DNA of 27,746 nt from Solobacterium sp. Lineage in GTDB: Bacteria > Bacillota_I > Bacilli_A > Erysipelotrichales > Erysipelotrichaceae. The DNA lies in assembly GCA_017543025.1 (NCBI GenBank), contig JAFYGX010000189.1:1-27746 (forward strand), read 5' to 3'. This document shows positions 15,162 to 23,324 of this stretch, one piece after another. The notes under the pieces were generated by a model. It saw only the letters and a list, made by a program, of their open reading frames with translations, was not told the DNA's origin and made no database searches. The position numbers were made by a program, and so were the translations under genes. How positions within the stretch are numbered: position 1 is the first letter of the stretch; each line of letters starts with the position of its first letter.

Positions 15162-17387
15162 ATGTCCGATATGCCGAGAATGAACACACTGATGCAGCTG
15201 CAGGTCAGTCTGCCCAGAAAAATCATACTGACAGTCATCATAATGTCTGCTCTGATTCTGTTTGTATTTTACTTTAACGTTCCCAACCCGAATATGATTC
15301 TGATCGCAGGACTTGTGCTCTGTTCCGCGTTATTCGGATTCGGCGGCGGGATTGTCGCGGCAGCGATCATGTTCGGCTATACATTATTCTTTTTCTCCAC
15401 AGACCACAGTTTCACACAGTTCACACCGCAGAATATGCAGAAAGTCATTGTATCAATGGTTGGAATCGTGGCGGATATGCTGCTGGTATGCACGCTGAAG
15501 CGGGCTGAAATCCGTGAATTCAAAGTCGTTGATGCGCTGACGGACCAGCTGAACATTCAGAAAGAGTCACTGAGCTCCCTTCTGAATCATATGCCCGCCA
15601 TGAGTTTTTACAAGGATGCGAAAACAGGTGTGTATCTTGCCTGCAACCAGGCGTTTGCGGAATATGCGAATAAGAAGACCCCTTCTGAAGTTGCCGGGCT
15701 TACAGACGTTCAGATCTTTGATTCCGCAACAGCCGCGCATTTTGCGGAAGATGATAAGAAGGCGCTTTCCATGGATAAGCCCTACACCTTTTTTGAAGAT
15801 GTCCCTGATGCGGCCGGGAATCAGAAACAGTTTCAGACAACAAAGCTGAAATTCATCGACGAAGCCGGACGGCTGTGCCTTCTCGGCATGTGCATGGATG
15901 TTACAGAGGTTGTCCGGATCAGAAAAGAAAATGAGCAGACCAGAGCTGCTTATCAGGAAGCTCTCAGCACCAGCGCTGTCTATGAAAGTGTTGTCAACGC
16001 GCTGTCGGAAGACTATTTCAATCTGTATTATGTCGATCTGGAAACCGAAGACTACATTGAATACGGTTCGCGAACAGAAAAAGGCCGGCATGTGAACGGA
16101 GTACACGGAAGAAATTTCTTTTCCGAAACGAGAAAGAATGCGCTGACCTTCGTCTATGTAAAGGATCAGAAACAGTTCCTCGAACGAATGAACAGGGAAA
16201 GACTCCTGGAAGAAATCGAAAAGCACGGATCTGTTATCTATTCTTACAGGCTGCTGATCGACGGCGAGCCTGTATATGTCAGTATGAAAATCAAACGGAA
16301 CGGCCAGCATATCATCATCGGCGTAAGCAATGTGGACACGCAGGTAAAGGACCGGATGGCTGCAGTGCATGCGGCAGAAGAGCGAAAATCATATCAGCGG
16401 CTCAGCGCACTCAACGGAAATCTGATTGTGCTCTACTATGTCGACCCGGAAACCGATCAGTATACAGAGTTCAGCGCATCCAGAGAATATGAAGATCTCG
16501 GCATTTCCAAACATGGCTCTGATTTCTTCAGAACCACGTATGAAAACAGCCTGCGGACAATCCATCCGGAAGATCAGGCTCTGTTCCACTCTCTTGTCAC
16601 AAAGGAAAATATTCTTGCGACAATCAAACGGGACGGCGTATTCGTACTGGATTACCGTCTTATGAGCGGAGAACTTCCAACCTATGTGAGACTGAAAGCC
16701 GCAATGATCGAGGAAGACGGAAAACCCGTCCTGATCATCGGTCTGCTGGATGAAGACGCCCAGATCCGTCAGGAACATGAATATGCGCAGAACCTATCTG
16801 CCGCCAGAAAAATGGCGACGACCGATTCTCTGACAGGCGTTAAGAACAAGCACTCCTACGTCCAGTGGGAAGAAAAAATCAATGAGCAGATCCAGAACGG
16901 AACACAGGAACCGTTTGCGGTAGTGGTATGCGATATCAATAACCTGAAGGCAGTCAACGATCTGTACGGGCATAAGGAAGGTGACATATGCATCCGGGAT
17001 GCATGTTCAAAGATCTGCACTGTGTTCAGTCACAGCCCTGTATTCCGGGTCGGAGGAGACGAGTTTGTTGTCATCCTTATCGGGAGAGATTATTCCAACC
17101 GGACAAATCTGATGGAGCAGATTAGTACGCTGCCGGCGGACCGCTCAAAGATCAGAATCGGTGAGACCATCGCTGCAGGCATGGTCGAGTACAGCAAAGA
17201 ACTTCACCCTTCACTTCTGAGTGTCTTTGAAGAAGCTGACAAAGCCATGTATAAGAGAAAACAGAAGCTGAAAGAATCCTTCTCCCAAAGCGGAACCTAT
17301 CTCAGCCAGGATTCCTCATACGCAGCAGCGGATTCATGTCAGGATAACCGGGAATCCGTTTCGGCTGAAGAACCCTCCAGCCGATGA
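15162..17387 (+). CDS. Membrane diguanylate cyclase with PAS domains
   Basis: A 741-residue protein. Residues 18-112 contain about four membrane helices, arranged like the small membrane modules of sensor kinases. A PAS-like domain (about 134-250) is followed by two copies of another PAS-like unit (about 283-393 and 421-531). Both copies start with LYYVD.ET..Y.E and contain a FF segment, a D(Q)..F..L phase and a final II(I)G(V/L). The GGDEF domain (about 550-705) has TTDSLTGVKNKHSY, CDINNLKAVNDLYGHKEGD and an intact RVGGDEF (631-635), so c-di-GMP synthesis is expected. The usual RxxD product-inhibition site before it is absent (SHSPVFRV). A Ser/Glu-rich tail follows. It lies between the two cytidylyltransferase genes. 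Confidence 0.9.
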   Translation: MSDMPRMNTLMQLQVSLPRKIILTVIIMSALILFVFYFNVPNPNMILIAGLVLCSALFGFGGGIVAAAIMFGYTLFFFSTDHSFTQFTPQNMQKVIVSMVGIVADMLLVCTLKRAEIREFKVVDALTDQLNIQKESLSSLLNHMPAMSFYKDAKTGVYLACNQAFAEYANKKTPSEVAGLTDVQIFDSATAAHFAEDDKKALSMDKPYTFFEDVPDAAGNQKQFQTTKLKFIDEAGRLCLLGMCMDVTEVVRIRKENEQTRAAYQEALSTSAVYESVVNALSEDYFNLYYVDLETEDYIEYGSRTEKGRHVNGVHGRNFFSETRKNALTFVYVKDQKQFLERMNRERLLEEIEKHGSVIYSYRLLIDGEPVYVSMKIKRNGQHIIIGVSNVDTQVKDRMAAVHAAEERKSYQRLSALNGNLIVLYYVDPETDQYTEFSASREYEDLGISKHGSDFFRTTYENSLRTIHPEDQALFHSLVTKENILATIKRDGVFVLDYRLMSGELPTYVRLKAAMIEEDGKPVLIIGLLDEDAQIRQEHEYAQNLSAARKMATTDSLTGVKNKHSYVQWEEKINEQIQNGTQEPFAVVVCDINNLKAVNDLYGHKEGDICIRDACSKICTVFSHSPVFRVGGDEFVVILIGRDYSNRTNLMEQISTLPADRSKIRIGETIAAGMVEYSKELHPSLLSVFEEADKAMYKRKQKLKESFSQSGTYLSQDSSYAAADSCQDNRESVSAEEPSSR

Positions 17388-17491
17388 CTCCTGCACTTCT
17401 GCAATTCATGAGCGGACCGTACTTTGATCAACATCTGTGCATTTTTGTTCAAATCTGAGATTCGTTCCGCAACGCATTGAACATCAATCGC

Positions 17492-17520
17492 TTGACGCTC
17501 TTCAGCTGTTTGTCTATTAT
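17492..17520 (+). promoter_or_regulatory. Strong promoter of the ABC transporter/cytidylyltransferase operon
   Basis: TTGACG (17492-17497), a 17-bp spacer and TATTAT (17515-17520). It predicts a start near 17527 and a leader of about 130 nt before ATG 17657. A second TATAAT (17549-17554) lies inside the leader without a good -35. Confidence 0.75.
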
Positions 17521-17548
17521 TGTGTTCGAACCACGAAGCAAAACATCG

Positions 17549-17604
17549 TATAATGAACAAGCCGCCGTCATCAGGCGGATCTGGTATACCAGCCGTTCAT
17601 TATG
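17549..17604 (+). promoter_or_regulatory. Potential three-way-junction leader element or paired operator
   Basis: Arms ATAATGAAC (17550-17558) and GTTCATTAT (17595-17603) are exact inverted repeats and enclose two more hairpins: CCGCC/GGCGG (17562-17566 and 17574-17578, 7-nt loop) and the palindrome CTGGTATACCAG (17581-17592). In RNA this folds to a compact three-way junction with junction strands of 2-3 nt. In DNA the outer arms could be operator half-sites spaced 45 bp apart. It lies inside the leader, about 55 nt before the first start codon. No known riboswitch consensus was recognised. Confidence 0.5.
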
Positions 17605-17656
17605 ACCGAATTCAGCCGCAGAATATTAACAGCATTACGAAAGCGAGGATTGAAAT

Positions 17657-18691
17657 ATGAACACCGGGTTGATCAGAAAAGCAGTACTGGCGCTTACCTG
17701 CGTTATCGGACTTGCAGGATGCGGAAGCAGTAACGGAAGCGCAGGCAGTGCTTCTTCCGGTTCAAATCGCGTCGTTATCTATACGGCAGCCGAAGATGAG
17801 CGGATCACTTACCTGCAGGAAGAACTTGACCGCAAGTTTCCGGAAACGGAGATTGTAATCCAGTCACTCGGAACCGGACAGCTGCTTTCCAAACTGCAGG
17901 CTGAAGGAAAGAACAGCGACTGTGATATCTTCTATGACCTGGAAGTTGTCAATGCAGAAATCATTCTGAACGAGTCGCCGGATCTGTTCGCAGATCTTTC
18001 GGGCTATGACTTCTCAGTCTATGATCCATCCGTCACCGGTTATACAGAACGGCACCATTTCTATGCCGTTAACGGAAAAACAGCAGGAGCCTTCCTTGTC
18101 AATACGAAGATGCTCGAAGAAAAAGGGCTTCCCATACCCGGGACATACGAAGACATGCTCAGGGAAGAATACAGAGGTCTGATTACAATGCCGAATCCGA
18201 AGTCTTCCGGCACCGGATACAGCTATTACAACGGCATGGTAACATTACTCGGGGAAGAAGCCGGACTGAAATATTTTGAAGACCTGAATCCGAATATCAA
18301 AGAATACACAACTTCCGGATCTGCACCGGCAAAATCTGCAGTACGCGGAGATGCCGCAATCGCCTATGGTCTTCTCTGGCAATGCGTGCAGTATGCAAAC
18401 GAAAACGAAGGAATGACCGTAGTTGTTCCGGACAAAGGTCTTGCATTTGACCTGTTTGCCATGGGCATGATCTCAGGCCATGAGACAAAGGAAACTGTGA
18501 AGAGCGTATTCGATTATCTTTACAGCGAGCTGAACAAGCCGCAGTGCGCAAAGTTCAACCCTGATAAGATTTACACGGATATGCCGGCTGCCGGGATTGA
18601 TCACTACCCTGCTTCCTACAATGAAATCAACATGAACGGACTGTTCGATTTCAGCTATAAGCAGAGCCTTCTGGACAAGTGGCAGTATTAA
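17657..18691 (+). CDS. ABC transporter substrate-binding lipoprotein (AfuA / 2-aminoethylphosphonate type)
   Basis: A 344-residue protein with a lipoprotein signal (IGLAGC, Cys22) and a Ser/Gly linker, then a periplasmic-binding-protein fold of the iron(III)/2-aminoethylphosphonate/putrescine group: RVVIYTAAEDERITYLQEEL, SKLQAEGKNSDCDIFYDLE, NTKMLEEKGLPIPGTYEDML and SSGTGYSYYNGMVTLLGEEAG. Later segments are GDAAIAYGLLWQC and HYPASYNEINMNGLFDFSY. It should capture the substrate outside the cell and deliver it to the fused permease encoded downstream. The iron-binding tyrosine pair of FbpA-type proteins is not obvious, so an organophosphorus or cationic ligand is at least as likely as iron. GAGG precedes ATG 17657. 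It is the first gene of the operon. Confidence 0.85.
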   Translation: MNTGLIRKAVLALTCVIGLAGCGSSNGSAGSASSGSNRVVIYTAAEDERITYLQEELDRKFPETEIVIQSLGTGQLLSKLQAEGKNSDCDIFYDLEVVNAEIILNESPDLFADLSGYDFSVYDPSVTGYTERHHFYAVNGKTAGAFLVNTKMLEEKGLPIPGTYEDMLREEYRGLITMPNPKSSGTGYSYYNGMVTLLGEEAGLKYFEDLNPNIKEYTTSGSAPAKSAVRGDAAIAYGLLWQCVQYANENEGMTVVVPDKGLAFDLFAMGMISGHETKETVKSVFDYLYSELNKPQCAKFNPDKIYTDMPAAGIDHYPASYNEINMNGLFDFSYKQSLLDKWQY

Positions 18692-18711
18692 GGAACTCAT
18701 TTTTCGAACAC

Positions 18712-18738
18712 GGGAGATTCCGACGGATTCTCCCTTCT
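18712..18738 (+). terminator. Weak intercistronic hairpin after the binding-protein gene
   Basis: GGGAGA (18712-18717) and TCTCCC (18729-18734) form a stem followed by TTCTTT. Its place between the binding protein and the ATPase gene fits partial termination or mRNA protection, which would favour higher binding-protein levels. Confidence 0.45.
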
Positions 18739-18792
18739 TTATTTGAAGCAGAAGAATGCAGAACATTCTGCATAAGCATGGAGGGAGCACCG

Positions 18793-19566
18793 ATGGCAGA
18801 ACCAGTTATCAGCTGTGAGAACATAAGCAAAAAATTCAGAACCAGAACCGTACTGGAAGACATTTCGTTCGATGTTAACAGAGGAGAGTTTCTTTCTCTG
18901 CTGGGCCCATCCGGATGCGGAAAAACAACGCTGCTGCGGATTCTGATCGGAATCGAACAGCCAACTTCCGGAAGAATACTGAAAGATGGTGCGGATATTA
19001 CGCATACCGCCCCCAGAGACCGGAACATCGGAATCGTATTTCAGAATTATTCCCTGTTTCCGAACATGGATGTATATCACAATATCTCCTATGCGCTGGA
19101 AAGCCGTGGGATGAGCAAAGATGAGATTGACAGAAATGTGCGGAAGATCATTGAAACCGTCGGTCTGGAAGAACATATCTACAAAAAGCCCAGACAGCTT
19201 TCAGGCGGTCAGCAGCAGCGTACAGCAATTGCCAGAACGCTTGTGCTGAACCCGGATATCATTCTGTTTGATGAACCGATGTCTGCTCTGGATGCAGAAA
19301 TCAAAGTCGTTCTTCGGCAGCAGCTGAAAGAGATTCAGAAGAAGCTGAAGATCACCATGATTTATGTAACCCACGATCAGGAAGAGGCATTTGCACTTTC
19401 TGACCGTATCATGGTCATCAATGACCTTCGAATTGCTCAGCTCGATACACCTTACAATCTTTACCATCATCCGGCAGATGCGTTTGTGAAGCGATTTATC
19501 AGAGATCATCTGGATCTCAAGGTCAGAAGCATTCAGGACAGCATCACAGAGGATCGGGCACTATGA
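18793..19566 (+). CDS. ABC transporter ATPase (PotA/FbpC type)
   Basis: A 257-residue ATPase. ATG 18793 is chosen because GGAGGGA lies just before it; the longer open frame (from 18679) adds a segment with no family match. All ABC motifs are present: Walker A GPSGCGKTT (38-46), Q-loop IVFQNYSLFP (Gln84), signature LSGGQQQR (136-143), Walker B IILFDEP (Asp160, Glu161), D-loop SALD and H-loop VTHDQEEA (His194). The protein ends soon after the core domain, so the C-terminal TOBE regulatory domain of PotA/MalK-type ATPases is missing. It overlaps the permease-fusion start by 4 bp (ATGA), which indicates tight coupling. Confidence 0.92.
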   Translation: MAEPVISCENISKKFRTRTVLEDISFDVNRGEFLSLLGPSGCGKTTLLRILIGIEQPTSGRILKDGADITHTAPRDRNIGIVFQNYSLFPNMDVYHNISYALESRGMSKDEIDRNVRKIIETVGLEEHIYKKPRQLSGGQQQRTAIARTLVLNPDIILFDEPMSALDAEIKVVLRQQLKEIQKKLKITMIYVTHDQEEAFALSDRIMVINDLRIAQLDTPYNLYHHPADAFVKRFIRDHLDLKVRSIQDSITEDRAL

Positions 19567-22139
19567 CAGCGATGAAGAAGCGTGCGGCAGGAACACTGCG
19601 GCACGAATGGTTACGGATCACTGCAATCTGCTGTATCATCCTCTTCGCAATCCTTCCGCTGTTAACCCTTGCGTTTCATATCGGTGCACAGGATATCAGC
19701 TATATTCTCAGCGATGGCAGCTTCCGGGAAGCGATTCTGAATTCTCTGATCTATGCAGGCACTTCAGCAGCCATCACGACTGTCCTTGCACTTCTCACTG
19801 CCTATCTTCTGAGCACTTCCAGCCTTCGCAGAAAGAACGTATACGTAATCTTTCTGACGCTCGGAATGCTTGTTCCGACAATTTCGGTAGGTCTGGGGCT
19901 CCGCATCCTGTTCGGCACAAACGGATTTCTCGATCTGCTGTCCGGTCTGGAACTTGAGGTCCGGGGCTTTGCCGGGCTGATCATGGGCTCGGTAATAACC
20001 TCATTCCCTGCAACCTTTCTGATTCTGTATGATGCGCTCCATTATGAAGACAAAGGGCCTTACGATGCCGCAGAAATCATGGGAATCAGCAGATGCAGCA
20101 CCTTTTTCAGACTTACTGTTCCATATCTTAAGACCGCACTTGTCTCCGCATTCTTTGCCTGCTTCACTCTGGTGTTTTCGGATTATGGAATTCCGATGGA
20201 AATCGCCGGCAAGGTAAAGACACTGCCGATGTACCTCTACGAGCAGTTCATGTCTTCCTTTCAGTACGGGCGGGGCAGTATCGCTGGTTTTGTGCTTCTG
20301 ATTCCGGCAGTGGTTTCATTTCTGTTTGATCTGAGATTCAGGGATCAGAGTGTAAGCGACAAACAGGCAAGACTGATTCCGGCGAAGGATTCCTTCAATC
20401 GGATGGCTGCGATTGTGATTTCTGTGATCTGTACGGTTCTGTTTCTCCCTCAGCTCGCATTTATCTGTCTTTCCTTCACGAAGGCCTTTCCGAACGATCT
20501 GAGCTTTACACTGGAACATATTTCCGGCATTTTTTCCAACACCCACGGCGTGGGATTGGCCGCTTATATCTTCAACTCGCTGCTGCTGGCAGCACTTACC
20601 GCATTTGCCGGAACGGCGTTTGCCTATCTGCTTGGCTATATGAGCGTCCGCAAACCCGGCAGACTCGGCAAAGCCGTCGATCTGCTTGCCCTGTCTACCA
20701 TTGCGATTCCGGGTCTTGTGCTTGGCATCGGCTTTATCTTTCTGTTCAAAGGAACGAACGGGTTCTTTTACGGAACGATTCTGATTCTGATCACCGTAAA
20801 TATCTTTCATTTTCTCGGCTCCCCTTATCTTCTTGCAAAGAACTGCCTCAGCAAGATCAGCCAGGATTATGAGGTGATCGGGGAGACACTCGGAATCAGT
20901 AAGGGAAAGATCATCGCACATGTTCTTCTGCCGAATTCAATCTCCACTCTGGCTGAGATGTTCTCCTACTTCTTTCTCAACAGTATGATTACGATCTCTG
21001 CAGTTGCCTTCCTCTGTACGTATGACAACCAGCCGTTATCGATTCTGATCACCACTTACGAAAAGAACAGCAACTTTGAAATGCAGAGTGTGATCTCTCT
21101 GATCATCCTGTTTCTTAACGCTGTTTCAAGAGGAATCTTCACCGCTGTCACAGCAGCCGCAAACCGTGCTGAACAGAGTGCAGCCGACGACAGGATGAGC
21201 CTTGAGAGAAATGAATTTGAATTACTGACCTATCTTGAAACAAACGGGAAGGGAATTTACAGTCAGAGAACGATTTCCGATGATCTTACCATCACACTGG
21301 CAACTGCAGAGAAGCTGGTCAAAGACCTTAATGACCGCGATTATATCAATCTTCTCGCAGACGGCGGAATGGAGATCAGCGAAAAGGGTCTGAAAGCACT
21401 TGAACCGTACCGGGTCCGTAAAGCAATCATTCTGGCCGCAGGTTTCGGCCAGCGGCTGGCTCCGGTAACCCTGGATACGCCAAAACCCCTTGTGAAAGTA
21501 AACGGCGTGCGTATTATTGACACATTGCTGGATGCGCTATATGCAAAGGGAATTACCAATATCACAATTGTCAGAGGGTATAAGAAGGAACAGTTCAATC
21601 AGCTTCTTGAGAAGTATCCGACGATTCAGTTTATCGATAACCCGGAATTCAATCTTGCCAACAACATCAGTTCCCTGATCTGTGCAGTTGATCTGATCGA
21701 CCGATGCTATATCTGCGAAGCAGATCTTTATATCACAAATCCGGATGTGATCCGTAAATATGAATACCGTTCCAATTACCTTGGCGCTAAAGTTACGGAA
21801 ACTGATGACTGGTGCTTTAAGAAACGGGATGGCTATCTCACAGACTATCAGCAGGGCGGCACAGACTGCTATCAGGCATATGGCATCTCATACTGGGACA
21901 GTGAATACGCAGAGTATCTGAAAGCAGATCTGAAAAAGGTGTATGCCAGCAGAGGAGGAAAAGAGAACCTCTGGGAACAGGTACCGCTGAAAATCATGAA
22001 GAAGAACTATAAGCTCGACGTACGCAAATGTCATAAATCAGACATTATTGAAATCGATAATTTCATTGAACTGATTGCGGCAGATCCAAGTTACTCGAAT
22101 TATCCGGGCTATGAAGAATACAGCGCAGTCAGATACTGA
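19563..22139 (+). CDS. ABC permease fused to winged HTH and LicC/PntC-like cytidylyltransferase
   Basis: One unbroken 858-codon frame. Residues 1-540 are a double-module ABC permease of the FbpB/ThiP/PhnV type with about 12 membrane helices. Each half has the cytoplasmic EAA-like loop that touches the ATPase (DAAEIMGISRCSTFFRLTVPYL at 180-200 and YEVIGETLGISKGKIIAHVLLPN at 438-460). Residues 545-615 form a winged HTH (FELLTYLETNGKGIYSQRTISDDL). Residues 620-858 form a cytidylyltransferase with LAAGFGQRLAPVTLDTPKPL (624-643), VRGYKKEQFNQLL, CEADLYI, DDWCFKK, YGISYWD and DVRKCHKSDIIEIDNF. An internal ATG (21195) has no proper ribosome site, so a real fusion is likely. It joins import and nucleotide activation of one substrate. 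The fusion is seen; the substrate is inferred. Confidence 0.88.
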   Translation: MTAMKKRAAGTLRHEWLRITAICCIILFAILPLLTLAFHIGAQDISYILSDGSFREAILNSLIYAGTSAAITTVLALLTAYLLSTSSLRRKNVYVIFLTLGMLVPTISVGLGLRILFGTNGFLDLLSGLELEVRGFAGLIMGSVITSFPATFLILYDALHYEDKGPYDAAEIMGISRCSTFFRLTVPYLKTALVSAFFACFTLVFSDYGIPMEIAGKVKTLPMYLYEQFMSSFQYGRGSIAGFVLLIPAVVSFLFDLRFRDQSVSDKQARLIPAKDSFNRMAAIVISVICTVLFLPQLAFICLSFTKAFPNDLSFTLEHISGIFSNTHGVGLAAYIFNSLLLAALTAFAGTAFAYLLGYMSVRKPGRLGKAVDLLALSTIAIPGLVLGIGFIFLFKGTNGFFYGTILILITVNIFHFLGSPYLLAKNCLSKISQDYEVIGETLGISKGKIIAHVLLPNSISTLAEMFSYFFLNSMITISAVAFLCTYDNQPLSILITTYEKNSNFEMQSVISLIILFLNAVSRGIFTAVTAAANRAEQSAADDRMSLERNEFELLTYLETNGKGIYSQRTISDDLTITLATAEKLVKDLNDRDYINLLADGGMEISEKGLKALEPYRVRKAIILAAGFGQRLAPVTLDTPKPLVKVNGVRIIDTLLDALYAKGITNITIVRGYKKEQFNQLLEKYPTIQFIDNPEFNLANNISSLICAVDLIDRCYICEADLYITNPDVIRKYEYRSNYLGAKVTETDDWCFKKRDGYLTDYQQGGTDCYQAYGISYWDSEYAEYLKADLKKVYASRGGKENLWEQVPLKIMKKNYKLDVRKCHKSDIIEIDNFIELIAADPSYSNYPGYEEYSAVRY

Positions 22140-22177
22140 TGCCGCATTCTTCTGCACCGAAGCAATCGGATCATGAA

Positions 22178-22203
22178 AACCTGCAGGTTTCTGCAGGTTT
22201 TTT
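22178..22203 (+). terminator. Terminator of the transporter/cytidylyltransferase operon
   Basis: A perfect 9-bp stem, AACCTGCAG (22178-22186) with CTGCAGGTT (22191-22199), a GTTT loop and six T residues in all. It sits 39 bp after the stop codon. Confidence 0.9.
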
Positions 22204-22205
22204 CG

Positions 22206-22490
22206 ACTATGTAAATTTGGTTGGGGAGAAGCCACCCCTCCCAGTTTGTACAGGGTGACAACCCCATATCTGCAAAGCCACTTCGGCATCTCTTCGGGGT
22301 GATCTATCCCCGACTATTTCTGTGATGAATCATGTACCTGCTTTCAGCAGTCTTTACTGCAAGAAAATCCCAGGAGGTTCGGAACCTGGGTTCCGATTCC
22401 TATCTCTTTCGACCACTGAGGCCCCCAGCCTTTACACCAGCATGGGGTTCATCTCAGCATCACTGTATCGCAGTCACCTGCTCCCGTTAC
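22206..22490 (-). mobile_element. Possible IS605-type remnant: right end and guide-RNA-like structured region
   Basis: No intact gene. The minus strand carries a series of hairpins: CCCAGG/CCTGGG near 22369-22390, TCGGGG/CCCCGA (22294-22299 and 22308-22313), GCC/GGC around the TTC near 22284, and a final GGGAG/CTCCC hairpin followed by CCAACCAAATTTACATAG near 22210-22240. GC content and structure differ from the flanks. This arrangement resembles the 3' end of TnpB elements, where a structured guide RNA runs to the element's right end. No TnpB domain remains, so the call rests on structure only. Confidence 0.35.
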
Positions 22491-22493
22491 CTG

Positions 22494-22979
22494 TCACTCC
22501 GGAATGGAAACTTCTTTGCCTGTGTGCAGAAATCTCAGATGAAACCCGACGGCAGGATCTTTCAGATCAGAATAAGCAATGCTCACTCCATACGCTTCCG
22601 ATATATCCAGCGCCTTATCCTCTATGCCGTAAACATAATGGTAATGGGGATGTGCATCGGCGATCCGACTCGGCTTTCTGTTTTTCACCCAGTCTGCATC
22701 CTGCATGAAGTATGCCTGTTCTATTTTTCTGATTGTACTTTCTGAAGGAAGTTCCGAAACGGTTTTCCGTTTTCCCTTTCCTCTGATCAATCGGTCCGTC
22801 CAGATCCCGTCCTGAAACGTTCCGATATATAATTCCCTGACCGCCTGATCCTGCAGTACTGCAAACCAGCAGGTATTGTCCCTGCCTCCCATGAGCCAGT
22901 CCTGCTCATCACGGAACGCCTGACAGAATTCAAAGCCGTTTTCCTGTTCAGCGAGCTCAGTAAACCGGTAATTTCCCAT
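22494..22979 (-). CDS. Unknown protein
   Basis: A 161-residue soluble protein, not recognised. ATG 22979 is preferred to ATG 22985 because AGGGG lies 7 nt before it. It begins MGNYRFTELAEQENGFEFCQ. The middle has WFAVLQDQAVRELYIGTFQDGIWTDRLI, a basic GKGKRK patch, then HPHYHYVYGIEDKALDISEAYGVSI. No signal or membrane segment is visible. It follows the 100-codon gene at 23022 on the same strand with a gap of about 40 bp, so the two are probably co-transcribed. The stop lies next to the structured remnant at 22206-22490. Confidence 0.6.
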   Translation of the reverse strand: MGNYRFTELAEQENGFEFCQAFRDEQDWLMGGRDNTCWFAVLQDQAVRELYIGTFQDGIWTDRLIRGKGKRKTVSELPSESTIRKIEQAYFMQDADWVKNRKPSRIADAHPHYHYVYGIEDKALDISEAYGVSIAYSDLKDPAVGFHLRFLHTGKEVSIPE

Positions 22980-23021
22980 TCTCATGCCCCTTCTGTTCCA
23001 TATACTGCAGAAGCACAGCTG

Positions 23022-23324
23022 TCACAGCCTGTTCAGCCTGTGTTTCAGCAGCGGAATTCCTTCTTCCATCCACCAGATGTTATCCACCCCGCCGCAGCTC
23101 ATCCCTCCATGCGCGAACTGCCGGATCACAGCGAAATCGCCGTATCTGTCCGTCATCGCTTTATCCGAAAGCAAAGCATATTCTCCTTTTATCCATGCTT
23201 CCAGTTCTTCGGGAGAGCAGATATCCTTATTCTTCGCACGTTCTTTCAGATAATCCCAGAAATAAGGGTCTCCTCTGAAGCCCCACCGTTCCGGTTTTTC
23301 CTCAAATATCGCTTCGAGCTTCAT
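23022..23324 (-). CDS. Small conserved-looking unknown protein
   Basis: A 100-residue protein starting MKLEAIFEEKPERWGFRGDPY, with GGGAGGG close before ATG 23324. The pattern EKPERWGFRGDPYFWDYLKE, then a helical acidic middle (SPEELEAWIKGEYALL) and FAHGGMSCGGVDNIWWMEEGIPLL looks like a real conserved fold; I have an impression of similar hypothetical proteins in other Bacillota, without a known function. It has no membrane segment. It pairs with the unknown gene at 22494-22979. Confidence 0.65.
   Translation of the reverse strand: MKLEAIFEEKPERWGFRGDPYFWDYLKERAKNKDICSPEELEAWIKGEYALLSDKAMTDRYGDFAVIRQFAHGGMSCGGVDNIWWMEEGIPLLKHRLNRL

Noticed and set aside
17549..17604. Hammerhead or purine-type riboswitch
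   Set aside because: The conserved core bases of those families are absent; only the general three-way shape agrees.
21195..22139. Separate cytidylyltransferase gene starting at ATG 21195
   Set aside because: The AGG is only one base from the ATG, and the frame is continuous with the permease, so a fusion is simpler.
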